Source: Corbicula japonica (Eukaryota > Mollusca > Bivalvia > Venerida > Cyrenidae). Taken from it: a DNA stretch of 64,000 nucleotides. Positions 1-23,889 of this stretch are shown here, one piece after another (position 1 is the stretch's first letter; the number at the start of each line of letters is the position of its first letter). The stretch spans positions 9,104,396 to 9,168,395 of the forward strand of contig JAZAYU010000009.1 of assembly GCA_038501625.1 (NCBI GenBank), in the 5' to 3' direction. A program made the position numbers and the translations under genes. The notes under the pieces are model-generated. The model was given only the letters and a program-made list of their open reading frames with translations, was not told the origin of the DNA and did not search any database.

Positions 1-59
1 TTAAACTAGAATGTGTCCTTGAACACTGATGCCCCTACTGCTACAACATTTGTAACATA

Positions 60-269
60 GGGCCTCTCTGGTAAAAATGGTTGCAGGAAAAAATATTTTC
101 TTTACCATCATCTACACATCCTGCTTGATCATCTATGCAAGTCTGAATGAAATCCACCCGAATAGTTAAGGAGTTGATGCCACAAGATTACATGGACGTA
201 CGAAGGGATGGATGTACAGACAGACATACAGATGAGTGCAACTCTATATGCCTCCCACTTTGTGGGGGC
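60..269 (+). repeat. Pearl/HINE-like element, 3' end fragment
   Basis: Ends in a short hairpin (tgcctcccactttgtggggg) followed by cataaaaa, preceded by degenerate acgg/agac microsatellite sequence. The same end occurs at 4783-4810 and, inverted, at 26071 and 36728. The body resembles the inverted stretch near 36790-36860. Confidence 0.55.
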
Positions 270-12520
<12,251 letters not shown>

Positions 12521-12558
12521 TGTCAAAGATAAGAAACAAGTCCAACTTTTGGTTTTAG

Positions 12559-12588
12559 TCAACTTAATGGTTGAAATGTCGGATACAT
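12559..12588 (-). promoter_or_regulatory. Possible 9-codon upstream ORF in the UCP4-like 5' leader
   Basis: An ATG at 12588-12586 opens nine codons and stops at TGA (12561-12559), 38 nt before the start codon. A possible splice acceptor (TTTTGCAG) ends at 12598, so a 5' UTR exon could begin at 12597. It matters only if this stretch is transcribed, which the sequence alone cannot show. Confidence 0.3.
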
Positions 12589-12649
12589 GGCACAGACCTG
12601 CAAAAGGACAAAAAAATGATACATGCAGGTATAACAGGACCTAGAGGAA

Positions 12650-12776
12650 CAACTGAGAATGGTGACAAGTCTCAAATCTCAAGCATCTGATTGGCAGAAA
12701 AGCTGACTTGTCTCCATTTCAGCCAATAGATGCTTGAGATTTGAGACTGGTCTCCAATCTCGATTTTACTGTCTTA
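12650..12776. mobile_element. MITE-A, diverged copy 3
   Basis: Has tctcaaatctcaagcatctg and the inverse tgcttgagatttgagactgg. The CCAAT of one arm is altered (agccaatagatg), and the centre and ends are eroded. It lies just upstream of carrier exon 1. Confidence 0.75.
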
Positions 12777-13564
12777 AGCCCAGAAGTTCAATTACTTTTT
12801 ACCTGAATATAATACTATATAATATAGAATAAAATCAACAAAATAACAACAAAATTGGAAGTGTACATTGTTCTCACTACACTGAATTTTTTAAATAAAA
12901 AGAAGTTTTTTTTTAATCTTTAGTTCATGTTTACAAGTAGATGATGAATTAATATTACACAACTGTACAAAGTTTCAAAAATATTTTGAAAACAACAACA
13001 GCAGCTGCAGCAGCAGAACAAATTGTTTTTATATTATGAAAAGGATGTAATTTATTAAAAAATCACTTTCTGTTAAATTTTTTTCATAACATGTACAGCA
13101 ACTCTAAATGTGTTTTTGTTGGTCTGGTTAAAGTCTATAATAAAAAATTAATTTTAAATATTAAAATTTACCCAAACAATATGAAAAGATGTTTATATTT
13201 TATTTTCTCAGTATCCTAGAATGAATTTTGTTTTGACAAGAACATACAATAACTGGTGAGATATATTACCTGAGATAAATGTATTTCCCTGATAAAAAAA
13301 GACATATTTATATAAAACCTACTATACATTTGGGTAATGGATTTCAACAGTTACTAGTATGTACTAATTTGTGTGTATGTAATAATTTGCTTGACCCTGA
13401 GTTCAATATAATCAGTGATGCCGTCTGATGAAAAGAAATGACCTGTGGCTAGTATATTTTGACAAGCCACCTGTCATATGTGTTTTCTGACCACAGAATG
13501 TTTTGGTAACTCAGATAGTTTGTCAAAACAAAAGATCTAAATTGATAGAAGTTATTAGAACATC
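12777..13564. other. AT-rich intergenic, nothing recognised
   Basis: Upstream flank of the carrier gene. I could not place a promoter or TATA box with confidence. Confidence 0.35.
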
Positions 13565-13710
13565 TGGTCCCAAGGTAATAAAGCTGAGATTGGAAACCAG
13601 TCTCAAATCTCAAGCATCTGATTGACTGAAATGGCGACTGGTCGCCATTTCAGCCAATCAGATGCTTAAGATTTGAGACTGGTTTCCATGCTCAGTTTTA
13701 TAACCTTGGG
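13565..13710. mobile_element. MITE-A palindrome, copy 4
   Basis: Complete, with ends ctggtcccaaggtaataaag and ataaccttggg. Both CCAAT-containing arms are present; one has attgactg in place of attggctg. Confidence 0.85.
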
Positions 13711-13849
13711 CACAGAGCATTACATTACAAATCCCTTCTTTTCTTTAATAATTTATAAAAGAAAACTGAAAATTTAAAACATTTTTCTTTTAGTAGTGTT
13801 ATGAGAACCCTTAGTTCAACATTGATAATTTGATATGTCCCTATTACAA

Positions 13850-14340
13850 AGGGCAACAACTCAAGAGAGACTGGAGCTATCTGACTGGTTATCAAGCATG
13901 TTTGAGATAAACCCATAAACATTCTTAGAGAAATGAAGACTGGACACTGAAAGCAGGCATTGCTTATTTGATGAAATAATAGCACAACCTGATGCACTTA
14001 GTGGAGGTATTATGCCCACACATATTCCATTACTCCAGAGTGACTTGAGCAACCTGGCTGGTTACTGGACTTGGTGGAAGACATATTCTGTTAAGAGTTG
14101 AGTGAAGATAGGATAAAGGCTTCATATTTCAACGAGTGGACAATGCTAATTAGGTCTATTACATGTATCAGCAATTAAAAAAGGGCCATAAATCCAAAGT
14201 GACCTCAAACAATCTGGCTAGTTATTAAAGTTTGCTGAGAGAGTTTAGCCATACCATTCATATAAAGTTTAGTGCAAACTGGATAAGATTAAGTTATTAA
14301 GGAATAACTTTAAACATAATGAAAGTGAGTGAGTGGACAA
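13850..14340. repeat. Degenerate tandem repeats, about 165-bp period
   Basis: Three weakly similar units, each with a ctggctggttat-like block (near 13880, 14050, 14215) and a gagtgac or agtgacct block. An old core-repeat array is the best guess. Confidence 0.4.
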
Positions 14341-14824
14341 CTTGTGCCCAGAGTCCTTTGGGTAATATTTTCAAACCAAATCTCTTAAATTGAATGAACA
14401 GCAATTTTATTACCATCAGTATTTAACTGTCATTTTACCATCATAAAACTGAAAAACACATAAATTTTATAATTATTTTATGATAAGCTAGTCTACATGT
14501 ACTCAAAATAGTCAATCCTTTAAATATACACTATGAATAATATGTTATGACTGTACTACACTTGATAAAAAACCCTAATACTTTTTAATTATTTATTACT
14601 TGAACTCCAGACTGTCTTTATAGTCATAAAGGAATTCAGTTACCAGATCAACAACATTACATTGAAAACCACTTCATTCAAATTGTTGATTACGGCAGTT
14701 TGTCTTAAAGGTCATCTCGTCTTTACTATCAAAAGTCACATCACAATGTGATGGCTGTCAAACAATGTTGAAAACTATTTCAATCCGGGGCTTTTTTCAC
14801 CATTTGGTTTTTTTAACTTCTCTA

Positions 14825-15065
14825 TTAACCCATTCCTCCATAGATACCCCTTTATTGCGTGGGCAAACAGTGTAGATCCAGATCAGCTGGCACATCCATG
14901 CTGACTGATCAGGATCTGCACTGTTCGCTTTATGATTTGTTAGGTTATTTATGACAAAAATGTGACCAGTGCAGATCCTGATCAGACAGCATGGATGTGC
15001 CAGCTGATCTGGATCTACACTGGTTGCACATGCGTAAAAATGTGTATACATGGAGGAAAGGGTTA
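14825..15065. mobile_element. MITE-B copy 4
   Basis: Ends ttaacccattcctccataga and tggaggaaagggttaa with TTAA at both sides. The arms contain ccagatcagctggcacatcc and its inverse. Confidence 0.85.
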
Positions 15066-15591
15066 AGACAATCTCACACAATATTTTAGCCCTAAAAACT
15101 GGCTATAGGCTTCTTGATTTGACACTGAGAGAAAGCTCTGAATGTGGTCTCTATTTTCAAAACCATAGACAATATGAAGCTGACAATTAGGATCTTCAAT
15201 TGTATCTCCATCTATTATGGCAGCAATACTATTTTAAGTTTTTACCTATGCAAACATCTGATGAAGTGTCATAGTTTGTGATGAGCAGACAAACCACATG
15301 CTTAAGGAATTTTCACAAAAACTGAAATGATTTGATGATTGACAAATTTTTATTCAAAGACAATTAAAAGTTGTTGTTCCACAATATCTGAGAAGAAAGT
15401 GCAAAAGAAAGTCCAATTCCACTGCCAGTGCAAAATAAAGTCCAATTCCACTGCCAAGTTGAAACCTTCTGATTTCTTGTGCAGTTTTGACGTATATATT
15501 TTGATTTTATTAAATGATAATATTTTCTGTTCAGAAATAATATGATGTTTAAATTGAAAAATGTGGATCAGTGTAGATTCTGATGAGATGG

Positions 15592-15805
15592 CACAGTTGT
15601 GGTGTGTGATCTGGATCTTCACTGGTCACAGTTGTGGTGTGTGATCTGGATCTTCACTGGTCACAGTTGTGGTGTGTGATCTGGATCTTCACTGGTCACA
15701 GTTGTGGTGTGTGATCTGGATCTTCACTGGTCACAGTTGTGGTGTGTGATCTGGATCTTCACTGGTCACAGTTGTGGTGTGTGATCTGGATCTTCACTGG
15801 TCACA
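15592..15805. repeat. 35-bp minisatellite, six identical units
   Basis: cacagttgtggtgtgtgatc starts at 15592, 15627, 15662, 15697, 15732 and 15767. The units look identical. The unit contains gtgatctggatcttcactgg, resembling the end of a MITE-B arm; the preceding bases (gtgtagattctgatgagatg) are also MITE-B-like, so the array probably grew from a MITE-B remnant. Confidence 0.92.
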
Positions 15806-16155
15806 CAGTAACTGATAACAGTCATTTTTCATAGAGCAATGATTTAAACAAAAGAAAGTGTTGAAATGATATCTATATCAACATTTAGATGTTAAGTTGT
15901 ATTAAAATCAAGTTGCATAAATAGCTCAAAATGGCAGTGTTTGCAGGGCAAACTGTCTTTGAGATTCTTGTGGATAAAGCAATGATGGGGTAATCAAGTC
16001 GAACCTGGACAGTTTTATGCTGACAAGTGCCAAGTAAAATTCCAAGTGACATATATAAGCTGACAGGAACGTCGCTCAATTAATCGAGCACCAGTACAGT
16101 AAACTGAAGATCTGAGGTTTTTGTCCTAGTGGAGGCTACTTATTTCACCCTTCAC

Positions 16156-16252
16156 ATGTAGTCAGTTGTGTCTCAACCATGTAGTCAGTTGTGTCTCAAC
16201 CATGGTTTTATTCATCAAAGTACATATCAACCATGGTTTTATTCATCAAAGT
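16156..16252. repeat. Two adjacent short tandem duplications
   Basis: atgtagtcagttgtgtctca occurs twice, followed by tcaaccatggttttattcat twice. Both look like recent local slippage or duplication. Confidence 0.8.
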
Positions 16253-16689
16253 GGTTTTTGCCAAATAAAGGCAAATACTTTGTCATGCAGTGCAAGTACC
16301 TGTTAGGTAAAATTCAGTCTGGAATCACAACAAAAGAACTAGTACAATCTGGTTGAAGACTTTTTTCGAGGTCAAAGTGTTTGTCGATCAGCTGATAGAT
16401 TTTTACTAAAGGAGATTAACAATCATTGATTCTGCAATAAAAAACGAAAGATTTCACACGGAAGAACACAAATCACATCAAAATATTACATGACATAACA
16501 AAACCTCACCAAGGGTTGTGTTTTTCTCTGACTTTCCTCCTTTTTATAAACAGACATGTATATATAACGTCACCGGTGCATTTCATGAATTTTTTTTACA
16601 GGCAACAGACCACTAAATTTCCACAGTCTTTACTGTACACGCTAGAGTTTAAGAAATTAAGATTCAGTAGTAAGTACATCTATCTATCT

Positions 16690-17937
16690 ATTAATACTGC
16701 ATGACACTATTGTTTAGCATTTTATGCAGGTGCGCGTCTGTACAAGAAATATTAAAAGAAGAAATGTACAGGAGAAAAAAAGTAATACATAATGTATTTG
16801 TGAGAGTTCTGAATTAAAGCTGATATTGTTAGTTAAAAGACTAGATTTACAGTTAAAAGAGTAAAAACAGCATAGTCGCTTAGAAATTATGGCACAGTTT
16901 AGTTACCCCCTGCCTAAACTGGTCCAGGGTGGGTGCCTGTGCAACATTAGCTGGCAAAGAATTCCACAGTACAATAGTGGCAGGGTAGAATGAACATTGA
17001 TAGTAATTACAAGGAGTTTGGATTTGCCTAAAAGAGAGGGGATGCATGTGTCTAGTGAGACGAGTAGTGGGTAAAACATACTGAGGCATTGGAACAGCAA
17101 CCAGTCCATGGACAATTTTAAAGAACATAAGTAGTCTGGAATCACACCTTCTGTTACCAAGGGAACGCCACCCCAGCTTTTCTAGCATGCTTGTGACACT
17201 GCTATAATGTGAGTAATCACTGGTGACCCATCGAGCGGCCCTGCGCTGAACCATTTCGATCTTATGGATGTTTTGTTGCGTATGGGGACTCCACACTGAG
17301 CTACAGTACTCAAGTTGTGGTCGGACAAGGATTTTGTAATCGAACTGCCTGATGTTTTGATGTTTAGTGGGAATGTTCCGTTTGATAAAATTTAGTGTTT
17401 GGCTAGCTGTTGTGGTGACCTGATTTATGTGTTTGTTCCATCTAAGATCAGAAGTGATGCAAACACCAAGGTATTTGGCATCACTGACTGTGGCTAGGGT
17501 TTGACCATGCAATGTATAATTTGTTTTGTGAGGGTGCTTTGATCTTGTGATATTTATAACCGTGCACTTGGAGGGATTGATGTCCGAAGTGTGTTCCCAT
17601 TTTTGTAACCTGTTTAGATCTTCTTGCAAAGTCTGGTCTGAATCATTTTTGACCGTGATGTATACAGCTGTGTCATCTGCAAATAACCGGACCTGTGAAA
17701 TAATATTTTCAGGCAGGTCATTTATGTAGAGCAAGAAGAGCAGAGGGCCAAGAACAGAACCCTGAGGGACTCCTGAGGTGACAGGTACCTCGTCTGACTT
17801 TTCACCATTGACCAAGACAGACTGACGGCGACCAATAAGAAATGATTTGACCCATTGAAGAGTGTTGTTTTGAATGCCATGTTGATGAAGTTTGTATAAC
17901 AGCTTGAGGTGGTTGACCTTATCGAATGCCTTCATCT
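16690..17937 (-). mobile_element. 5'-truncated LINE (CR1/Jockey-type RT) with 3' tail
   Basis: The RT frame ends at 16880, and a minus-strand 3' untranslated part continues to an atagatagatag repeat near 16676-16690. The similarity starts abruptly near 17937, with a stop directly upstream, as expected for incomplete reverse transcription. No target duplication was confirmed. Confidence 0.75.
16880..17935 (-). CDS. LINE reverse transcriptase, N-terminally truncated but open
   Basis: 351 codons open without a break. It begins inside the RT domain with KAFDKVNH (motif A region), then SGVPQGSVLGPLLF (residues about 54-67), the catalytic LFADDTAVY (about 84-92), YLGV (about 155), and a C-terminal part with DYSHYSSVTSMLEKLGW and WNSLPANV. 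A full-length LINE of this kind would also carry an endonuclease domain and the N-terminal RT motifs; those are missing. The listed start Met is internal to the original protein, so no functional start is implied. Family placement (CR1/L2/Jockey group) is from motif style. It reverse-transcribes its own RNA at the target site in intact relatives; this copy is dead on arrival but young, since the frame is intact. Confidence 0.85.
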   Translation of the reverse strand: MKAFDKVNHLKLLYKLHQHGIQNNTLQWVKSFLIGRRQSVLVNGEKSDEVPVTSGVPQGSVLGPLLFLLYINDLPENIISQVRLFADDTAVYITVKNDSDQTLQEDLNRLQKWEHTSDINPSKCTVINITRSKHPHKTNYTLHGQTLATVSDAKYLGVCITSDLRWNKHINQVTTTASQTLNFIKRNIPTKHQNIRQFDYKILVRPQLEYCSSVWSPHTQQNIHKIEMVQRRAARWVTSDYSHYSSVTSMLEKLGWRSLGNRRCDSRLLMFFKIVHGLVAVPMPQYVLPTTRLTRHMHPLSFRQIQTPCNYYQCSFYPATIVLWNSLPANVAQAPTLDQFRQGVTKLCHNF

Positions 17938-18199
17938 ACCTTCTGGTTACGTGGAACCCTTAGTATAAGATGTTTTGCGTCTGCTGGGAGACTGTTTTTA
18001 AAGAAAAAGTTTATAGAGTCTAAAGGAAATGAAAAAAGAGCTAAAGAAAAGAATGAAAGTTTGCGGATGTGTTGGTACAAGGTAGGCACTGTGGTAAATT
18101 GATGGTGCGCTGGATAAGAATATCCAGATTTCCCATTCAATGGGACGAGGTTTCTATTATAAATGGAAATTCCTGCAACACAATTGGTTATTTTAACCA

Positions 18200-18280
18200 T
18201 TTATTTCAAGGGATATAGCTGATATCCCATGGGCAAACTGTGAAGATCCAGATACGCCGGCACATATATGTGTCGTGTTA
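18200..18280. repeat. MITE-B fragment
   Basis: gggcaaactgtgaagatcca and ccggcacatatatgtgtcgt match one arm of MITE-B. The remainder is absent. Confidence 0.5.
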
Positions 18281-18689
18281 CATAAAACTTTAATTTAACT
18301 CTATGTAAAATTTTATTAGCCACTATATTATGTTAATTTCTTTATTGGTGAGGGGTGTTATTAACGTGGAAATCACTTGTTGCCCGAACCTATTTGCAAT
18401 TTTATGGCGAAAAAAGATGTGTTTAAACCAAACATATATGTGTTGTGTAATCAAGATTTGCAAGGTTCGATTTTAATTGTTTAGATTCATTCGATTATTT
18501 CTAGCCAAAAAGCCCTTGTTGCGCACAATTATTTGGGCTAGTCTAGGGTCATGCTTCATTTTTCAAAGGTGCAAATGCCATTTTGGAGGACTTTTGATAG
18601 ACTTTTTCTCCGCCGTTATCAGAAAATAAACTTGTCTGATGAAGTAGACATGCGCAGTGAAACAGTCAAGACTTTTGATTGAGTTTTGA

Positions 18690-18845
18690 ATAAGAGTAAT
18701 CATAGTATAAAAAAGATGACAGTGTCATCTGCAAAAAGCCTTACCTTGGGCTTGATATGTGACGGTAGACCATTAGGATAATTATGCTAAAAAGGCAGGG
18801 GCTCAAGCACAAAGACACTGCAGGGAACCCCAAAGTAGACTAAAA
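18690..18845 (-). pseudogene. Decayed LINE reverse-transcriptase relic
   Basis: On the minus strand, GVP...VFVLEPLPF (near 18830-18790) and VRLFADDTVI (near 18742-18713) sit in one reading direction, with a stop between them. These are the VPQGSVLGPLLF and FADD motifs of a CR1/Jockey-type RT, heavily mutated (the QGS block is lost). It is about 850 bp from the better LINE copy at 16.9-17.9 kb but is a separate, older insertion. Confidence 0.65.
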
Positions 18846-20820
18846 TGGAAGAAGAGCTTGTGCAATTTAAGACAACTTATTGTTGGCTATCATCAGTTTT
18901 TTTAACAATTTAAAATTTGAACCTTTTATACCGTATGTGTGCAATTTCTGAGAAGTATTTTATAGAACAGAACAGAACGTTTACTTGACATAAGCATAAC
19001 AAGTAATGAAAGTTGGATATTTAAAAAAGAGTTTATGAAAACAAAATAGTGCTGAATATGTTTTATGTTTTTCTTTCTAATAAGAATTACTATTGCAATA
19101 GATTAGGAAATTCAGAGTAGTTTTCCGGTTGCTTGAACTTAAAATTGCACGCAATGCATCTTTAGCTAAATCAAGGATAACTAACGTCCGACTGTTTCCA
19201 GTCAAATATTAAAAGTTGAAAACTTAAATCGATGACTGTGGTTGACAACTAATCACCTATGAAGAGTCAGGTTTATGTCTTTCTTACAAAAAATAACAGA
19301 CAAAAAGTGATCATTTAGAACATTGAGTGAGTGTAGACCGGTATTTATACTATGAGTGTTCTGTTTTGTAAATGCCGCTTTATGGTGAACAACAAAACAG
19401 AAAACCATTTTACATCTATTGTTACAGTCGCCGAGTTACGTCTTGACCTATTGAAAGAGTTGGGAAATGTTCCACAAGCATTTTTCGAAAGAATCATCAA
19501 TGCGACGAAGGGCCTGACATTAATTGCTGCTGGATATTGTCGTATTGACCTTGTAATTATGTTTTCCGAGCTGTGTTGATGCAGCTAGATTTAGGTACCG
19601 AAACACGCTAGTGATCTTAATGAAATTGTACAACAGAACAAAATAGAAATCAAATTGAATTTCCAGAAATTGTTTTGGTTGTAGCTTTTTTGATCGTGAT
19701 AAAATGAATCATATATTATCTTCTACAAAACGCATTTTTTAAGTATTAACAATATTGATTTTTGATGTCTGAACCTCAACAGTTTTCCTTTAGCAAATTG
19801 TACATGTTTGTACTCGGAGGAACCAGGCGGTGCTTGTAACATATGTCAAATATGTCTTGTCAACGGATGTCTGAAAGTGATAACTCCGCAGGTTCTGATT
19901 TTTGTTAACTTTTTTGTGATGTCTAATGATTTTATTTGGACACATTGAAACATGTCTGTCTCTCGGCATCTCTGTCTCTTCTAACTTTATTAGCTGTGTG
20001 GATACGGTATGGATTTTGACTGGCGTTTGAACCTCATAGATATTTGCACAAACAAAGAACAAAGTCATACTGTTTCATATACAATACATAAATTACATAA
20101 AACATAGCATACGTTATACAATCATACAATCAGAAACCTTAAACAAATTAAACAAATTTTATTAAATTAAATTTAAAACATTTTGGTCCTTTTTAGCTTT
20201 TTCTAACACGACTATCGAATATTTTAAGTGAAAATTTAAGTCTCCGTAAATTTGCGAACATTCCCGATATTTTACGATCATTGACGGAAGATTATTTAAT
20301 TCGGCAGTCAAGTGCAGAAAACAATACAGAGCTTTACTAGTTTAATTTGTAGAAGTTGGAGTATTGTTTTGAAATTGTGTGATATTACTTTGAATTAAAT
20401 AGAAACACTAAATTTTGGCGAATCCGTCAATATTTTACAAATTTCATAGGCGGAAACAAATACGTACCAAATTATTAATGGCATTTAGAAATAAGTATAT
20501 GTCTTTTCGATATAGTTGTAAAATAAAATCCGATTGATATAATAAACCCAGACGAAAGTCGAAAAAGGTGATAATTGAAACAAATTACAATGAACCACAG
20601 GTCAATCAACAGGTAAGAAATGTGACATTTTGTGTATTAACAATATGTCAACTTTTCAACTTTTTATTTACATATGCAAAAGTCCCACTAGATGTGAGAA
20701 ACATCAGCATTATATACAAGATTAAACATAATATATTACAAAATAATCATTATTACCGAAGACGGCATAAACACATACTTATAAATATATATAGACAACA
20801 TAATACATGTAGATATGAAG
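18846..20820. other. AT-rich intergenic, nothing recognised
   Basis: A 75-codon plus-strand frame at 19352-19579 has mixed composition but no recognisable domain or splice context. I do not call it a gene. Confidence 0.35.
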
Positions 20821-20829
20821 TTATCCAAA

Positions 20830-20965
20830 CAATCATTCAATCAATAAATCAAATAGCCGATCAATTAATCAATCAATCCATTAATCATTCGCTTAAACAA
20901 TTAATCAAACATACGTACAAAAATACAAAAAACACAATCAAACAATCAAGTCAAACATTCAATTA
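20830..20965. repeat. Degenerate AATC-rich simple sequence
   Basis: Runs of aatcaatcaataaatc and similar tetramers. Confidence 0.7.
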
Positions 20966-21319
20966 ATCAAACTTTCTATCATAATTCAATATGTTCCCAT
21001 CCCACTAGTTCTTCCTTACTCGAAACGAGATAGCAAGGATAGAATTGGGGATGCGAACTAATTGTTTGTTAAATTTTACCTTTCTTATATTACTTAATGT
21101 CATATATTACATAAGTATCTTATTTAATATGGACAATACAACGAAAAACAACAGAATCACAAACATAACAAAAGCGTAACGTTTGCTGTCAGATTTACAG
21201 TACAACAGTATAAAGAATGAGTAAAAGCTACAAGATATGATTTTTAAAAGAATTAATAATATTAAATAAGCAAACATATATTCCAACTTCTAATTAAAAC
21301 AAAATGACTACATAGATGT

Positions 21320-22162
21320 TTATTGAGTTTGTTTGAAGTACGTAATTATTTTCGCGCAGAATTTACTAAGATTTTTTAATTTAGTTACGTTTTCTGTTTG
21401 GATTAAAGTCGTAAATTTGTGCATATTTGGTCTTGTTCTAGAATAATTGTCGATAAAAACTCCCCTATGGGTAGTAAATATAGGACATTTAAATAAATAA
21501 TGGAACTCGTCACCGATATCTCTGCAATTGGTGCATATACGTTCATTCGGCGGTGTATTTTGCCATCGACCAGTTTCAATTGGAAGACGATGATTTCTCG
21601 TTAGGAATGCTATAAGAAATTTGCAATCGTACGTTGTTAATTTGTCGATATAAAAACTACGGCGAAATGTTGATTTTATATATTTATACAAATTTGTATC
21701 TGATGTTTGTTTAATTTCAGCTTGCCAAGTTTGAATGAAGATATCTTTGAGTTTTTGAAGTGCTGTTTTTATTAACCATTTTCCACTTATAAAATTTTGA
21801 CTGTACCATACACCAGAGAAACCAGTGCTGCATAGATATTGTTTGACGTTTTCTATCCATTGGGATTTGATTTTATGTTGATTATGTAGTTCATGAATCG
21901 TAATATAAATTTTAGAAACAAGTTTTGTATTTTTATCGCTATTGATATTTTCAATAATTCTCGTCCAGTAGGATATAACTCTATTTTTTATATGAACTAT
22001 TAAGGGGGTAATTCCAGTTTCTCCGTAGATCATATACGACGGAGTGGATTTTTTAAGATTAAAAATGTATTTATAGAACTTTAACTGAATTCTTTCTAGC
22101 ATTTCGACATTCCCATGCCCCCATATTTCACTGCCGTACAAAAGTATAGGTCTTATTGTTTT
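21320..22162 (-). pseudogene. LINE C-terminal domain with CCHC motif
   Basis: Continues as IRPILLYGSEIWG in a third frame and runs open to a stop at 21320. Near its end is CTNC-x7-H-x4-C (CTNCRDIGDEFHYLFKC), a zinc-knuckle type found at the C-terminus of several non-LTR clades. I leave the clade unassigned. Confidence 0.8.
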
Positions 22163-22737
22163 TTTCGAAAATTTCAATTTGCAAATCAAACGGTAGAGAT
22201 AAAGTTTTAATTTTCCTTAATAATGAAAACATAGCTTTATTTGCTTGTTCGGCTATATGATTTTTAGTTGTGAGAAAACTGCCGCTATTTGTAAAGAATA
22301 AACCGAGGTATTTATATTCTTTGACTACTTCTAATTTATGTTCCCCAATGGTAAATACTTTGTTTAATGTCGATCGCCCTTTACAGAAGACCATAATTTT
22401 CGTTTTAGAAACATTGATGTTCAATTTCCATAAATCGCAGTAATTTTTAAAATTATTAAGAGCATTTTGAAAATCATTTTCATTATCACTAAAAATCACA
22501 GTATCGTCAGCATATAATAAAATAAAAAGCTTCAAGTATATATGCGTATCTTCTACCAGTGTTTCTTTGTTTATACCAATTACATTATTTTCACGTAAAT
22601 ATTTTTCAAGGTCATTAAGGAATACAGAAAACAAAAAAGGGGACAAATTCTCGCCCTGTCTTACACCTGCTAAGCAATTAAAATATGGCGTATCTCCTTC
22701 AGAAGTGATAACTTTTGATTTGATGTTGTTATACATA
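22163..22737 (-). pseudogene. LINE RT, catalytic middle part
   Basis: Reads MYNNIKSKVI, then AGVRQGENLSPFLFSVFLND (motif B), LYADDTVIFSD (motif C with the two catalytic Asp), NVSKTKIMVF and YKYLGLFF. The frame ends in a run of seven A (about 22170-22164), consistent with a single-base insertion by slippage. Confidence 0.85.
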
Positions 22738-23886
22738 TTTTAATAAGATTCAAACATTTTCCATTTATATTTTCATTCTGTAGTTTTCTCCATAACCCTA
22801 CCCGCCAAACAGAGTCAAAAGCTTGCTTAAAATCAACAAAACAGCAGAATAATTTCTTTTTGTCAGATCGTACAATGTCTATTAAACTTTTGAGTATATA
22901 TAAATTATCTACAGTTGAATAATTTGTTCTAAAACCTGCTTGCGTTTCATGAATAAGATTGTATTTTTCCGCGTATAAATTTAATCGTTTGTTTATAATA
23001 CTCGTGAAAAGTTTACCAAGACAACTTAGTAATGAAATTGGTCGATAATTTTCAGGATGTTTGGGGTTACCTTTATTTTTGTAAATAGGTTTAATTTGGC
23101 CAATTGTCCAGCTCTCAGGAACAATTCCGGTGTCGAATATTATGTTAAATAACTTGACATATATATTAATCATTAAATTAACAGAGTTTTTAATTTGTTC
23201 ATTTAAAATTTCGTCTACTCCTGGGGCTTTATTATTTTTAAGTGCTTTTACTGCCTGTAATATTTCTTGTTCAGTGATAGGTAAATTGATTTCTTCGTTT
23301 ATAATAATGTCACCAATGTTATTTCCGGTTTCGTTATTTTCTATGTGGTTTGTTTCATTTAGTTCTTTGAAGTATTTATAAAAATCATCTAATGTAGCAG
23401 ATGTGTCTGTTGTACAGGTATTCGTGTTTATTATATTCCAATATTGCCTTGGATCAGCATGTTTTAATCCGCGAAGTTTTTCAACTCTAATTTTATTAAA
23501 TTTGTCGCGTGCTTTGTTAAGGGTATACCTATATTGTTTACTAACATATTTAAGCATTTCTTTAAAGTAAGGCGTTTTGTGTTTGTTGTAAGCGCGTCTT
23601 GTTTTATGATAGATGTTCCGGGAATATTTACATGACGTGTCAAACCAAGGGAATCTAGCCTTAACGTTATTTCCAATATTATTATGTACCGCATTTTTTC
23701 GTTTTTCGCCAAACGTTTCTTTAGAGCAATTCTTAAATAAGGTAGCGATGTTAGATACTATTTCATTCAAATTAGCATGCGAGGCATTTTCGTGACAACT
23801 TAATTGGTCAAGTTTCATCTCAATTTCTGAAATCTTTAAAATATCCAAATTTTCTGTGAACAAATCTACTTTACTTGTATCCCATA
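22738..23886 (-). pseudogene. LINE RT, N-terminal half
   Basis: Begins in the linker between endonuclease and RT (WDTSKVDLF-type text), then NKAPGVDEI (RT motif 1 region), IYKNKGNPKHPENYRPISLL (motif 2), QAGFRTNYSTVDNL, and FVDFKQAFDSV (motif A with catalytic Asp). The frame is lost near 22737, just after NLIK, where about one base is missing compared with the frame that follows. Confidence 0.82.
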
Positions 23887-23889
23887 GTC

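Larger units (their letters stand above)
20990..23886 (-). mobile_element. 5'-truncated LINE with two frameshifts
   Basis: Coding remnant 23886-21320, then a minus-strand 3' untranslated region with aataaa near 21322 and a block (tatctcgtttcgagtaagga, minus strand) near 21035. Homology seems to begin at an in-frame stop near 23888; the endonuclease domain is missing. The right-hand (3') limit near 20990 is a guess. Confidence 0.7.

Noticed and set aside
19352..19579. 75-codon ORF as a small gene
   Set aside because: No known motif, no splice context and no repeats or promoter nearby; such a length is expected by chance.
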